Both the position numbers and the translations under genes were made by a program. A stretch of DNA of 64,000 nt. Origin: Spongiactinospora rosea. GTDB taxonomy: Bacteria; Actinomycetota; Actinomycetes; Streptosporangiales; Streptosporangiaceae. The DNA lies in NCBI RefSeq assembly GCF_003315795.1, contig NZ_QMEY01000001.1, positions 372,001-436,000 on the forward strand. Reading direction: 5' to 3'. Shown here one piece after another: positions 43,711 to 52,728 of the stretch (positions are counted from its first letter, which is position 1; each line of letters starts with the position of its first letter). The notes beneath the pieces were generated by a model. The model was not told the DNA's origin, searched no databases, and worked only from the letters and a program-made list of their open reading frames with translations.

Positions 43711-44604
43711 TCAACGTCGGGGGACCAGGGTGAGGAGGGACGCCTCGGGGAAGCAGGCGAAGCGGACCGGGGCGTAGGGGGAGGTGCCGAGGCCGGCGGA
43801 GACGTGCAGGTAGGCGGAGTCGTGGCGGTGGAGGCCCTTGACGCGGGCGCGGTCGATGCCGCAGTTGGTGACCAGGGCGCCGTAGAAGGGGATGCAGAGC
43901 TGGCCGCCGTGGGTGTGGCCGGCCAGGAGGAGCTGGTAGCCGTCGGCGGCGAAGCGGGTGAGGTTGCGCGGCTCGGGGGAGTGCATGACGCCGAGGCGGA
44001 GGTCGGCGTCGGCGGGGGCCGGGCCCTCGATGAGGTCGTAGCGGTCGCGGTTGATGTGGGAGTCGTGGATGCCGCCGACCGCGATGTCCAGCTCGCCGAC
44101 CTTGAGGCGGGCGGTGGTGTTGTTCATGTCGAGCCAGCCCTCGGCGGCCATCGCGGCGCCCAGCTCCTCCCAGGGGAGGGACGGTATGTGCTGGCGGTGG
44201 TCGTTCTTGGAGGTGCGCCAGAGGTAGCGGGCCGGGTTCTTCGGCACGGGGGCGTACATGTCGTTGGAGCCGTACACGAACAGGCCCGGGCGGGCGAGCA
44301 GCGGCTCCAGCGCGTGCAGCAGCGGCGGGATGGCGTCCGGGTGGGAGATGGAGTCGCCGGTGTTGACCACCAGGTCGGGGCGCAGGTCGCCCAGCGAGCG
44401 CACCCACTCGATCAGCCGTCGCCGGCCCGGCGTGAGGTGCAGGTCGGAGATGTGCAGGATGCGAAGCGGGCGCTGCCCCGGGGGCAGCACCGGGACGTCG
44501 AAGCGGCGCAGCCGGAACCAGTTGCGCTCGACGACGGCGGCGTAACCGACGCCCGCCACACCCAGCCCCAGCACGGACAGGGGGATCGCTGCTGCTTTTC
44601 TCAC
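43711..44604 (-). CDS. Membrane-anchored metallophosphoesterase
   Basis: A 297-residue calcineurin-like phosphoesterase starting at GTG 44604. The N-terminus has one hydrophobic segment (AIPLSVLGLGVAGVGYAAV). Metal motifs are HISDLHLTPG, NTGDSIS, GSND (for GNHD), VMHSPEP and LAGHTHGGQL. Such YkuE-like enzymes act on phosphodiesters or lipid-linked phosphates at the membrane. It is transcribed divergently from the YqeY-like gene, as is common in actinobacteria next to the ponA region. Confidence 0.9.
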   Translation of the reverse strand: MRKAAAIPLSVLGLGVAGVGYAAVVERNWFRLRRFDVPVLPPGQRPLRILHISDLHLTPGRRRLIEWVRSLGDLRPDLVVNTGDSISHPDAIPPLLHALEPLLARPGLFVYGSNDMYAPVPKNPARYLWRTSKNDHRQHIPSLPWEELGAAMAAEGWLDMNNTTARLKVGELDIAVGGIHDSHINRDRYDLIEGPAPADADLRLGVMHSPEPRNLTRFAADGYQLLLAGHTHGGQLCIPFYGALVTNCGIDRARVKGLHRHDSAYLHVSAGLGTSPYAPVRFACFPEASLLTLVPRR

Positions 44605-44674
44605 GTGTTCATCATGCCAGTGTCGTCTGCGGCACGCGCGGTGGCGACGGGCCCGGTGCGGCAAGATAAGGCGC

Positions 44675-45130
44675 ATGAGCGCGCTGAAGGACAAGTTGAA
44701 GGCCGATCTGTCGGTCTCCATGAAGAGCCGTGACGAGGTCCGTACCCGCACGATCAGGATGGCCCTCGCGGCGATCAGCACCGAGGAGGTCTCCGGTAAG
44801 GCGGCCAGGGAGCTGTCCGACGACGAGGTCGTCAAGGTGCTGATCAAGGAGGCGAAGAAGCGGCGGGAGGCGGCGGAGGCGTTCGCCGGGGCGGGCCGGG
44901 CCGCGCAGTCGCAGGCCGAGATGGACGAGCACGCGGTGCTCGAAGGCTACCTGCCCGCGCAGCTCTCCGACGAGGAACTGGGGCGGCTGGCCGACGAGGC
45001 CATCGCCGAGACGGGCGCGAGCGGGCCGCAGGCGATGGGCCAGGTGATGAAGGTCCTCACGCCGAAGGTCGCGGGCCGTGCCGAGGGCGGGCGGGTCGCC
45101 CAGGCCGTACGCACGCGCCTCGCCAAGTGA
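44675..45130 (+). CDS. GatB/YqeY-domain protein
   Basis: A 151-residue YqeY-family protein: SALKDKLKADLSVSMKSRDE and RTRTIRMALAAI at the start, then KEAKKRREAAEAF and EGYLPAQLSDEEL. The domain resembles the tRNA-binding tail of GatB; its role as a stand-alone protein is unclear. Full length for the family. The neighbouring metallophosphoesterase and PBP genes are its usual company in actinobacteria. Confidence 0.93.
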   Translation: MSALKDKLKADLSVSMKSRDEVRTRTIRMALAAISTEEVSGKAARELSDDEVVKVLIKEAKKRREAAEAFAGAGRAAQSQAEMDEHAVLEGYLPAQLSDEELGRLADEAIAETGASGPQAMGQVMKVLTPKVAGRAEGGRVAQAVRTRLAK

Positions 45131-45206
45131 CGCGCCCCGCCCGGTGACGCGCCTGCCTCGGTGCCGGTGATCGGGGTACGGCGAGCCGTACCCCGATCCG
45201 CGAGGG

Positions 45207-47552
45207 TCACTGGAACGGCGTGACGGGCGTGTCCTGCGGGATGGCGAGGCCGTCGTTCCAGTAGTCGTCCGGCTGCACCTCGCCCCGGCCGCCCGGGTCG
45301 GGGCCGCCGTCCTCCTCCTCGTTCTCCGGGAAGCCGTCGTCGTCGCCGTCAGGGAAGGGGAAGGGGAAGCCGTCGCGCTCGTCGCCCTCCTCCTTCTTCT
45401 CCTTGGGCGGCTTGGGCGCGCAGCCCGTGCTGCACCCGCCGAAGCGGTCGGCGTTGAGCGCCGTGAACGAGGTCGGCTCGATGTCCTCCAGCGCCTTCAG
45501 CATGGACTCTTTCCAGATGGGCCCGGAGATCGACGCGCCGTAGACGTAGCTCCAGTAGCGCCCGCCGATGGTCACCCCCACCAGGTCGTGCTGGAAGGCC
45601 CCGCGCGGGTCGCCGATGCTGACGGCCGACGAAAGGTCCGGGGTGTAGCCCGCGAACCACGCGGCCGTGTAGTCGTCGGTCGTGCCGGTCTTGCCGGCCG
45701 CGTCCCTGCCGATGCCGCCGACGTCCTGCATGGTGCCCTTTGTGAAGACGCCGGACAGAATGTGGCTGGCCGCATCGGCGACCTCCTCGTCGAGCACCTG
45801 CTTGCACCGGGGCTTGTGCTGCTTGGCCTTGCCGTACCGGTCGCGTACCTCGGTGACCGCGATGGGCTGGCAGTACTCGCCTCTGGCGGCGATGGTGGCG
45901 TAGGCGTTGGCCAGGGTGACCGGGTCCATCTCGTTGACGCCCAGGGTGAAGGTCTGGACCTCGCGCAGGGCCGTGCCGTCGGCGGCGCGCTTGACGCCGA
46001 GCTTCTTGGCCATGGTGACGACCTCGCAGAGGCCGACCTTCTGTTCAAGGGCCAGGAAGAAGGTGTTGACCGACCCCCAGGTGCCGGTGGACAGGCTCTT
46101 GAAGCCGCCGGAGCCCTCGCTGGAGTTGTGGGCGGGCGGGCCGCTCACCGCGCCGACGGAGTTGCCCTTGCAGTCCTTGAAGGCGGAGGTGCTGGGCGCG
46201 AGGTAGGCGTTGGGGGCCTTCAGGCCGTCGTCCACCTTCATGCCCTGGTCGAGGGCGGTGAGCAGGGTGAACACCTTGAAGGTCGAACCGGCCTGGAACC
46301 CCGCGCCGCCGCCGTGCGCCCGGTCGGCGGGGAGGTTGTAGCTGATCTGGTTCTTCTTCCTGCTCGTACCGAACTTCCTGCTCGCCGCCATGGCCCTGAT
46401 CTCGCCGGTGCCGGGGACGACCATCGCCTGCGAGGCGGCGGGCTTGTCGCCGGGATCGACGTACCGGCCGATGGCCTCCTCCGACGCCTTCTGCATCTTG
46501 GTGTCGAGCGTGGTCTTGATGGTCAGGCCGCCGTTGCGGAGCAGTCTGCGGCGCTGTGAGTCGGTCTTGCCGAAGGCGGCGTTGGTCAGCATCTCGCGCT
46601 GGACGTACAGGCAGAAATAGGGGTATCTGCTCTCGTGGCACCCGCCCGGGATGTCCACGTCCTTCCAGCCGAGCGACTTGGCCTTGGCGGCCTCCGCCTC
46701 CTGGTGGGTGATCTTCTCCAGCTCCGCCATCCGGTCGAGCACGACGTCGCGGCGGTCCAGGAGGCGCTTGCGGCTGGCCTTGCCGACGTTGGGGTCGGTG
46801 ACCGAGGGGTTCTGTACGGCTCCGGCCAGCGTCGCCGCCTCCGCGAGGGTCAGCTTGGCGGCCGGCTTGTCGAAGAACCGCTTGGCGGCGGCCTGGATGC
46901 CGTACGCGCCCGCGCCGAAGTACGAAATGTTGAGATAGCGCTCAAGAATCTCGTCTTTGCTGTACTTTTTCTCTAGCGCCATCGCATAGCGCAGCTCGGC
47001 GAGCTTGCGCGGGTAGGTGGTCGCGGTCGCGGCCCTGCGCTCGGCATCGGTCTCGGCCTTGTTGAGGAGCACGAGCTTGACGTACTGCTGCGTGATCGAC
47101 GAGCCGCCCTGGCTCACCCCTCCGCTGGAGAGGTTCGTCAGCAGCGCGCGGAAGGTGCCCTCCAGGTCGATCGGCCCGTGTTCGTAGAAGCGGAAGTCCT
47201 CGATGGCCACGATCGCCTCCCGCATGACGGGGGCGACCTGGTCCAGCGTGATGGACTCGCGGTTCTCGAAGTAGAACTGGGCGAACGGATCACCGTCTCT
47301 GTCGAGCAGGACGGATTTCTCCGGGAGCGGAGGCTCGTCCAGCTCCTCCGGTTTCAGTTGTAGCCCTTCGGTGGCGGACTTGATGGTGATGCCCGCCCCG
47401 CCGACGGCAGGAAGTGCCACGGCCGCAGCGAGCACGCCTGTGATCGCGGCTGCGGCTGTGAGCCGTAACACGTTCAAGAGCAGCGGCGACCGATCTGTGG
47501 TCTGAGCTTGCACAAGCTCAAGAGTACGACGGCCTCGTGCGTTAAACGGCAT
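45207..47552 (-). CDS. ponA: Bifunctional class A penicillin-binding protein (PonA2-like)
   Basis: A 781-residue peptidoglycan synthase. An N-terminal membrane helix (LRLTAAAAITGVLAAAVAL) precedes the GT51 glycosyltransferase domain (AIVAIEDFRFYEHGPIDLEG with the catalytic glutamate; SSITQQYVK). The transpeptidase has AGSTFKVF (SxxK), WGSVNTFF (SxN) and AGKTGTTDDY (KTG). The C-terminus is an acidic, Gly/Pro-rich tail without a PASTA domain. The start is uncertain: ATG 47552, or GTG 47513 (VQAQTTDRSP). It is divergent from a WhiB gene, as ponA2 and whiB4 are in Mycobacterium. Confidence 0.94.
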   Translation of the reverse strand: MPFNARGRRTLELVQAQTTDRSPLLLNVLRLTAAAAITGVLAAAVALPAVGGAGITIKSATEGLQLKPEELDEPPLPEKSVLLDRDGDPFAQFYFENRESITLDQVAPVMREAIVAIEDFRFYEHGPIDLEGTFRALLTNLSSGGVSQGGSSITQQYVKLVLLNKAETDAERRAATATTYPRKLAELRYAMALEKKYSKDEILERYLNISYFGAGAYGIQAAAKRFFDKPAAKLTLAEAATLAGAVQNPSVTDPNVGKASRKRLLDRRDVVLDRMAELEKITHQEAEAAKAKSLGWKDVDIPGGCHESRYPYFCLYVQREMLTNAAFGKTDSQRRRLLRNGGLTIKTTLDTKMQKASEEAIGRYVDPGDKPAASQAMVVPGTGEIRAMAASRKFGTSRKKNQISYNLPADRAHGGGAGFQAGSTFKVFTLLTALDQGMKVDDGLKAPNAYLAPSTSAFKDCKGNSVGAVSGPPAHNSSEGSGGFKSLSTGTWGSVNTFFLALEQKVGLCEVVTMAKKLGVKRAADGTALREVQTFTLGVNEMDPVTLANAYATIAARGEYCQPIAVTEVRDRYGKAKQHKPRCKQVLDEEVADAASHILSGVFTKGTMQDVGGIGRDAAGKTGTTDDYTAAWFAGYTPDLSSAVSIGDPRGAFQHDLVGVTIGGRYWSYVYGASISGPIWKESMLKALEDIEPTSFTALNADRFGGCSTGCAPKPPKEKKEEGDERDGFPFPFPDGDDDGFPENEEEDGGPDPGGRGEVQPDDYWNDGLAIPQDTPVTPFQ

Positions 47553-47609
47553 GCAAAGTCCAATTTGCCGAACCGTGTCATGAGCCGGACCCCTTCCCCG
47601 GAAGCGGGG

Positions 47610-47641
47610 TGACTAGTCATTCCCGGCCACATGGTCCGGGA
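47610..47641. promoter_or_regulatory. Palindromes in the ponA-whiB intergenic region
   Basis: TGACTAGTCA (47610-47619) is a perfect ten-base palindrome, followed directly by TCCCGG-N9-CCGGGA (47621-47641). They lie in the 239-base region between the divergent ponA and whiB starts and could be a regulator site or a leader hairpin. Confidence 0.4.
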
Positions 47642-47791
47642 TGACCATGCAAGAAATTGGCCCAGCCGGGGGCTGTCGGCCCGAACGCCTGGTTGCGTAC
47701 GTTCTCCTCTGCGGCAACTGAATAAGGAGGCTCGACGCCCGCGCCCGTCGGCCGACAAGACGACTGACCACCTAAGGGGAGTGGGGTCGAA

Positions 47792-48088
47792 ATGTGGATC
47801 ACGGATTGGACCTCCCGTGCCGCCTGTCGAGGTGCGGATCCGGACGCTCTGTTCGTCCAGGGTGCCGCCCAGAACCGGGCGAAGCTGATCTGTCGAGGAT
47901 GCCCTGTCCGTACGGAGTGCCTGGCCGATGCGCTGGACAACCGGATCGAGTTCGGGGTCTGGGGCGGCATGACCGAGCGGGAGCGGCGCGCCCTGCTGCG
48001 GCGCCGGCCTGACGTGTCCTCCTGGCGCGATCTGCTCGAAACGGCCAAGGAACAGTACGAGCGCACGAATGAGCTGGTCGCCGGGTAA
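47792..48088 (+). CDS. WhiB-family iron-sulfur regulator (WblA/WhiB4-like)
   Basis: A 98-residue Wbl protein. Four cysteines for a [4Fe-4S] cluster: SRAACRGADP, then LICRGCPVRTEC. The G-rich turn EFGVWGGM and basic tail ERERRALLRRRP follow. AAGGGGAG precedes ATG 47792. Gene order next to a class A PBP and paired ArsA-like ATPases matches wblA of Streptomyces and whiB4 of Mycobacterium, regulators of development, secondary metabolism and oxidative response. Orthology is inferred from position. Confidence 0.93.
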   Translation: MWITDWTSRAACRGADPDALFVQGAAQNRAKLICRGCPVRTECLADALDNRIEFGVWGGMTERERRALLRRRPDVSSWRDLLETAKEQYERTNELVAG

Positions 48089-48274
48089 GCCGCGACCAGG
48101 CCGCGGCCCCCGGGAGCGCGCACGCGCGTACCGGCCCGCCGGCGGCCACCCATCTGCCCGCCATGCTGCCAAGCCGCCATGGCCGCCACGCGGTCCCAGG
48201 CGGTCCGCTGAGCTCCACCGACCGCGAACGGTACCGGTCGGAAGGCCGCGCAGAGCCCGGCCGGGAGCTCGCGG

Positions 48275-49405
48275 TCAGGAGGCCAGCAGGGCGCCAATCT
48301 CCCGCAGTCCGGTGAGGTCGTGGACGTCCACCGGCAGGGCGGGCACCTGAGCCAGCGGCACCGTGGGATGTGCCGAGACGAAGTGGTCGCGCTCGCGGTG
48401 TTCGCGGGCCCCGAGTTGCATCCGCCCGGCGTGCAGCCGCAGCACGGCGGCGGTCAGCTCGTGTTCCCCGCGCGCTTCCAGGTCTTCGGCCGCGGCGGCG
48501 CTGCGGGTGGCCGACAGCGCGCCCGCCGGAGAGACGTGGGCGCGGTTGACCACCAGTCCGGCGAGCGGCATGCGCTCCTCGGCCAGCCGTTCGACGAAGT
48601 AGGACGCCTCTCGCATGGCGTCCCGCTCCGGCGCGGCCACGACGAGGAACGCGGTGCCGGGCGCCTGCAGCAGCCGGTACGTCTGGTCGGCCCGCTGCCG
48701 GAAGCCGCCGAAGACGGCGTCCAGCGCGGAGACGAACGTCTGCAGGTCCTTCAGCACCTGTGCGCCGAGCACCTTGGTGAGCATCCCGGCGACCAGTCCG
48801 AACCCGGCGTTGAGCAGCTTGAAGGCGCTGCGCCCGCCCGCCTTGGCGGGCGCGGACAGCACCCGGATGAGCTTGCCGTCCAGGAAGCGCCCGAGCCGTT
48901 CCGGCGCGTCGAGGAAGTCGAGCGCCGAACGCGAGGGCGGGGTGTCCACGATGATCAGGTCCCATTCGCCGGACCTGCGGAGCTGGCCCAGCTTCTCCAT
49001 CGCCATGTACTCCTGCGTGCCGGAGAAGCTGGAGGACAGCGACTGGTAGAAGGGGTTGGTCAAGATCATGCGGGCCCGCTCCGGATCGGCGTGCGCCTCG
49101 ATGATCTCGTCGAAGGTCCGCTTCATGTCGAGCATCATCGCGTGCAGGGTGCCCTCGCCCGTGATGCCCGCGACCGGCCGCGGGGTGTTGTCCAGTTCGG
49201 TGAGGCCCAGCGACTGGGCCAGCCGGCGGGCCGGGTCGACGGTCAGGACCACGACCGAGCGGCCCCGCTCGGCGGCGCGCAGGCCGAGGGCCGCCGCCGT
49301 GGTGGTCTTGCCGACGCCGCCGGAGCCACAGCACACGATGATGCGGGTGGCGGGGTCGTCGAGGATCGCGTCGATCCGGAGGGACGGGGGCTTCCTCGCG
49401 CTCAC
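48275..49405 (-). CDS. ArsA/GET3-like ATPase, second of pair
   Basis: A 376-residue P-loop ATPase with the deviant Walker A CGSGGVGKTTTAAALG, switch region DPARRLAQSLG and IIVDTPPSRSALDFL. Relatives (Rv3680 type) pair with the next gene and are proposed to form a Get3-like heteromer; no arsenic genes are near, so arsenite export is unlikely. Start GTG 49405, overlapping the upstream partner's stop as GTGA. Cytosolic. Convergent with the WhiB gene. Confidence 0.9.
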   Translation of the reverse strand: MSARKPPSLRIDAILDDPATRIIVCCGSGGVGKTTTAAALGLRAAERGRSVVVLTVDPARRLAQSLGLTELDNTPRPVAGITGEGTLHAMMLDMKRTFDEIIEAHADPERARMILTNPFYQSLSSSFSGTQEYMAMEKLGQLRRSGEWDLIIVDTPPSRSALDFLDAPERLGRFLDGKLIRVLSAPAKAGGRSAFKLLNAGFGLVAGMLTKVLGAQVLKDLQTFVSALDAVFGGFRQRADQTYRLLQAPGTAFLVVAAPERDAMREASYFVERLAEERMPLAGLVVNRAHVSPAGALSATRSAAAAEDLEARGEHELTAAVLRLHAGRMQLGAREHRERDHFVSAHPTVPLAQVPALPVDVHDLTGLREIGALLAS

Positions 49406-50406
49406 GCGGCTCCCTGAGTCGTGATGGATTCGGACAGTTCGTACAGTCCGGTCAGGTCAACGCCGTCGGCCAGCAGCGGCAGCTCATAGCTCGGCAGGCC
49501 GACCTCGGCGAGGGTCCGGCGCTCCGCGCCCTCCAGCCGCGTACGCCGGGCGTGCTCGGCCACCTCCGCCACCAGCGCCTCGGCGGTCGCCGAGGCGTCG
49601 CCCGGCCCGTCGGCGAGCCCGGCCGCCTTCAGCCCGAGGGCGAGTTCGGCCACGTCGAAGCGGCCCTCCAGGGCGGCGTCCAGGTAGGAGTCGGGCAGTC
49701 CGGCCGGACGCACCATGTTGATGAAGACCCCGCCCGGCGGCAGCCCGGCCGCGCGCAGCTCGGCGACCCCGTCGATGGTCTCCTGGACCGGCATCTCCTC
49801 CAGCAGCGTGACGAAGTGGATCGCCGTCTCGGGGGAGGCCACGACGCCGCGCACGAGGTCGGCGTGGTGCTTGATCGGGCCGACCCTGGCCAGCCCGGCG
49901 ACCTCGTGGGTGACGTTGAGGAAGCGCACGATCCGCCCGGTGGGCGGCGCGTCGAGCACCACGGCGTCGTAGACCCGCTTGCCGTTCTTGGCCCGGCGGC
50001 GGACCGCCTCGCTGGTCTTGCCGGTGACCAGTACGTCGCGCAGGCCCGGGGCGATGGTCGTGGCGAAGTCGATGACGCCCATCTTCGTCAGCGCCCGGCC
50101 CGCGCGGCGCAGGCCGTAGAACATCTCCAGGTATTCGAGCATCGCCGCTTCGGGATCGACGGCGAGCGCGTACACGTCACCGCCGCCGGGGGCCACGGCG
50201 ATCCTGCGTTCTTCGTAGGGCAGCGGCGGCAGGGCGAAGACCTGGGCGATGCCCTGGCGTCCCTCGACCTCGACGAGCAGCACCTTGCGCCCGCCCGCGG
50301 CCAGCGAGAGGGCCAGCGAGGCGGCCACCGTGGTCTTGCCCGTACCGCCTTTGCCGGTGACTATATGGAGGCGGACGCCGTCCCAGTCCGAGTCGCGAGC
50401 GCTCAC
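49402..50406 (-). CDS. ArsA/GET3-like ATPase, first of pair
   Basis: A 334-residue P-loop ATPase with Walker A TGKGGTGKTTVAASLALS, EVEGRQGIAQVF and VLDAPPTGRIVRFLN. It is the Rv3679-like member of a conserved actinobacterial pair. Start GTG 50406, divergent from the DUF4177 gene. The two subunits differ in the P-loop (GKGGTGKT against GSGGVGKT), so they probably have distinct roles in a complex. Confidence 0.9.
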   Translation of the reverse strand: MSARDSDWDGVRLHIVTGKGGTGKTTVAASLALSLAAGGRKVLLVEVEGRQGIAQVFALPPLPYEERRIAVAPGGGDVYALAVDPEAAMLEYLEMFYGLRRAGRALTKMGVIDFATTIAPGLRDVLVTGKTSEAVRRRAKNGKRVYDAVVLDAPPTGRIVRFLNVTHEVAGLARVGPIKHHADLVRGVVASPETAIHFVTLLEEMPVQETIDGVAELRAAGLPPGGVFINMVRPAGLPDSYLDAALEGRFDVAELALGLKAAGLADGPGDASATAEALVAEVAEHARRTRLEGAERRTLAEVGLPSYELPLLADGVDLTGLYELSESITTQGAA

Positions 50407-50472
50407 GCTTCGAGGCTACCGAACGGTTACTTGACCGGGCGGCCGGGAGCCCCGGTCGCGGGTGCAGATCGC

Positions 50473-50487
50473 TAATGTGACCCCATG
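50473..50487 (+). promoter_or_regulatory. −10 box and leaderless start of the DUF4177-ridA operon
   Basis: TAATGT (50473-50478), six bases, then the ATG at 50485. No ribosome site fits between, so translation probably starts at the transcript's 5' end. Confidence 0.5.
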
Positions 50488-50640
50488 AAGAAATGGGAGT
50501 ACGTCACGGTGCCGCTGCTCACGCACGCCACCAAGCAGATCCTCGACAACTGGGGCGAAGAGGGCTACGAGCTGGTTCAGGTCATTCCCGGTCCCAACCC
50601 GGAGCAGCTGGTCGCCTACATGAAGCGGGAGAAGGCATGA
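50485..50640 (+). CDS. DUF4177 small protein
   Basis: A 51-residue protein (MKKWEYVTVPLLTHATKQIL, then NWGEEGYELVQV) of the DUF4177 type. The WEYVTVP and GWELVxV-like pattern is diagnostic. It overlaps ridA by four bases (ATGA). The same tiny gene precedes the ridA gene in Mycobacterium (Rv3678A position). Function unknown. Confidence 0.88.
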   Translation: MKKWEYVTVPLLTHATKQILDNWGEEGYELVQVIPGPNPEQLVAYMKREKA

Positions 50641-51095
50641 CCCCGGAGGAGCGGCTGGCCGAGCTGGGACTGACGCTTCCGCAGGTGGTGCCGCCGGTGG
50701 CGGCCTACGTACCGGCCCTGCGCAGCGGCGACCACGTCTACGTCTCCGGCCAGGTGCCGGTCGCGGACGGCAAGGTGCTGGCCGAGGGCAAGGTGGGCGC
50801 GGAGATCGACCCCGACCGGGCCAAGGAGCTGGCCAGGGTGTGCGCGCTGAACGGGGTGGCCGCGCTGAAGTCGGTGGTCGGCGACCTGTCGAACGTCGTG
50901 CGCATCGTGAAGGTCGTCGGGTTCGTCGCCAGCGATCCCTCCTTCACCGGCCAGCCGCAGGTGATCAACGGGGCGAGCGAGCTGTTCGGCGAGGTCTTCG
51001 GCGAGGCGGGCAAGCACGCGCGCAGCGCGGTCGGGGTGGCGGCGCTGCCGCTGAACGTCCCGGTCGAGGTCGAGTTGATCGCAGAGGTGCGCTAG
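50637..51095 (+). CDS. RidA/YjgF-family protein
   Basis: A 152-residue RidA-superfamily protein: GDHVYVSGQVPVADGKVLAE and ARSAVGVAALPLNVPVEVEL. Classical RidA proteins hydrolyse reactive enamine/imine intermediates using an arginine near the C-terminal block; here that position reads RSAVGVAALPLNVPVEVE, so activity may differ (Rid subgroup not resolved). It is translationally coupled to DUF4177. Cytosolic. Confidence 0.9.
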   Translation: MTPEERLAELGLTLPQVVPPVAAYVPALRSGDHVYVSGQVPVADGKVLAEGKVGAEIDPDRAKELARVCALNGVAALKSVVGDLSNVVRIVKVVGFVASDPSFTGQPQVINGASELFGEVFGEAGKHARSAVGVAALPLNVPVEVELIAEVR

Positions 51096-51112
51096 CCCGG
51101 CGGGCACGGCTC

Positions 51113-51931
51113 ATGAACGGATTCCCCCTCTCCGGCGCGCTCGACGACCGGGCGCGCGACATCATGGCCGGGCGGCTCGCCCCGGTACGCCCGCGCGACG
51201 CGGCGACCGTGGCCGTCGTCCGCCCGGCCGTACCCTCCGGCGTGGAGGTCTACCTGATCCGCCGCAAGGTCAGTATGGCCTTCGCGGCGGGCGCCTACGT
51301 CTTCCCCGGCGGCTCTGTGGACCGGCGTGACGTGGAGCAGCCGGTGACCTTCCACGGGCCCTCTCCCGAGGAGTGGGCGGGGCTGCTCGGCACGGACGCC
51401 AGCACGGCGCGCGGGCTGGTGTGCGCCGCCGTGCGTGAGACGTTCGAGGAGTCCGGCGTGCTGCTCGCCGGCCCCGGCGGCGACGGCGTGGTGGCCGACA
51501 CCACGGGGGAGGACTGGGAGGCCGACCGGCTGGCGCTGGTCGGCAAGACGCTGTCCTTCGCCGCCTTCCTGGCCCGCCGCGGCCTGGTGCTGCGCTCGGA
51601 CCTGCTGCGGCCCTGGGCGCACTGGATCACCCCGGAGGTGGAGGCGCTGCGCTTCGACACCCGGTTCTTCGTGGCCGCGCTGCCGCCCGGCCAGCGCGCC
51701 CGCGACGTGGGCGGCGAGGCGGACCTGGTCACCTGGGTGCGCCCGGCCGAGGCGCTGGCCCGCGGCGCGGCCGGTGAGATGCGCCTGATGACGCCCACCC
51801 ACCGCACGCTCTCGGAGCTGGCCGGGCACGACGACGTCGCCGCGGTGCTGGCGGCCCCGCGCGAGATCGCGCCCATCCTGCCCGCCGCCGTCGAGGTGGA
51901 CGGCGAGATCCGGATCGTGGAGCGTCCGTGA
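51113..51931 (+). CDS. NUDIX hydrolase (NUDT19/RP2-like)
   Basis: A 272-residue NUDIX protein. The box is split: FPGGSVDRRD is followed ~40 residues later by AAVRETFEESGVLL, an arrangement seen in NUDT19-type enzymes, some of which act on CoA derivatives. Start ATG 51113. It shares a GTGA overlap with the metallo-beta-lactamase gene downstream and is part of the ridA operon. Substrate not known. Confidence 0.88.
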   Translation: MNGFPLSGALDDRARDIMAGRLAPVRPRDAATVAVVRPAVPSGVEVYLIRRKVSMAFAAGAYVFPGGSVDRRDVEQPVTFHGPSPEEWAGLLGTDASTARGLVCAAVRETFEESGVLLAGPGGDGVVADTTGEDWEADRLALVGKTLSFAAFLARRGLVLRSDLLRPWAHWITPEVEALRFDTRFFVAALPPGQRARDVGGEADLVTWVRPAEALARGAAGEMRLMTPTHRTLSELAGHDDVAAVLAAPREIAPILPAAVEVDGEIRIVERP

Positions 51932-52728
51932 GCGGCCTGCGCATCCCCCTGGACGGCGGGCCCGACGGGTCCGGTACGCCGCGCGCGGTCAACGTGCTCG
52001 CCCCCAACCCCTCGCCGATGACGCTGGAGGGCACCAACACCTGGGTGCTCGCCGAGCCCGGGGCCGAGTCCGTGCTGGTGGTGGACCCGGGCCCGGACGA
52101 CGAGGCCCACCTGCGGCGTGTACTCGGCCACCTGGGCGGGCGCAGGGTCGCGGCGGTGCTGCTCACCCACGGGCACGCCGACCACAGCGCGGGCGCGCGG
52201 CGCTTCGCGGAGCTGGCCCGCGCCCCCGTGCGCGCGCTGGACCGGGCCCACCGGCTCGGCGATGAGGGGCTGGCCGACGGCGACGTACTCGCCGTGGCGG
52301 GCCTGGAGGTGCGCGTCGTGGGCGCCCCCGGGCACTCCTTCGACTCGCTGTGCTTCTGGCTGCCGCAGGACCGGGCGATGCTCACCGGCGACACGGTGCT
52401 CGGGCGGGGCACCACCATGATCGCGGACGACGGCGACCTCGCCGACTACCTGACCACTCTGGACAAGCTGCGCGCCACCGCGGAGGAGGTCGGCGCGCGG
52501 GCGCTGCTGCCCGGCCACGGGCCGGTGCTCGGCGACCCGATCGCCGCCCTCGACGGCTACGTCGCGCACCGCAGGCGGCGGCTCGACGCGGTCAGGCGGG
52601 CGCTGGCGTCCGGGGCCGGGACCCCGGGGGAGATCGTCGAGATCGTGTACGCGGACGTGGACCGGTCGCTGTGGCCGGCCGCGGAGGTCTCGGTACGCGC
52701 CCAGCTTCGCTACCTGGAGCGGTTGTAG
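51928..52728 (+). CDS. Metallo-beta-lactamase-fold hydrolase
   Basis: A 266-residue MBL-fold protein with the zinc motif LLTHGHADHSAG, further ligands in GAPGHSFDSL, LTGDTVLGRG and LLPGHGPVL. It matches the LACTB2/Rv3677c type, whose members include RNases and thioester hydrolases. Start GTG 51928. Its end overlaps the convergent crp gene by 19 bases. Confidence 0.9.
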   Translation: MSGLRIPLDGGPDGSGTPRAVNVLAPNPSPMTLEGTNTWVLAEPGAESVLVVDPGPDDEAHLRRVLGHLGGRRVAAVLLTHGHADHSAGARRFAELARAPVRALDRAHRLGDEGLADGDVLAVAGLEVRVVGAPGHSFDSLCFWLPQDRAMLTGDTVLGRGTTMIADDGDLADYLTTLDKLRATAEEVGARALLPGHGPVLGDPIAALDGYVAHRRRRLDAVRRALASGAGTPGEIVEIVYADVDRSLWPAAEVSVRAQLRYLERL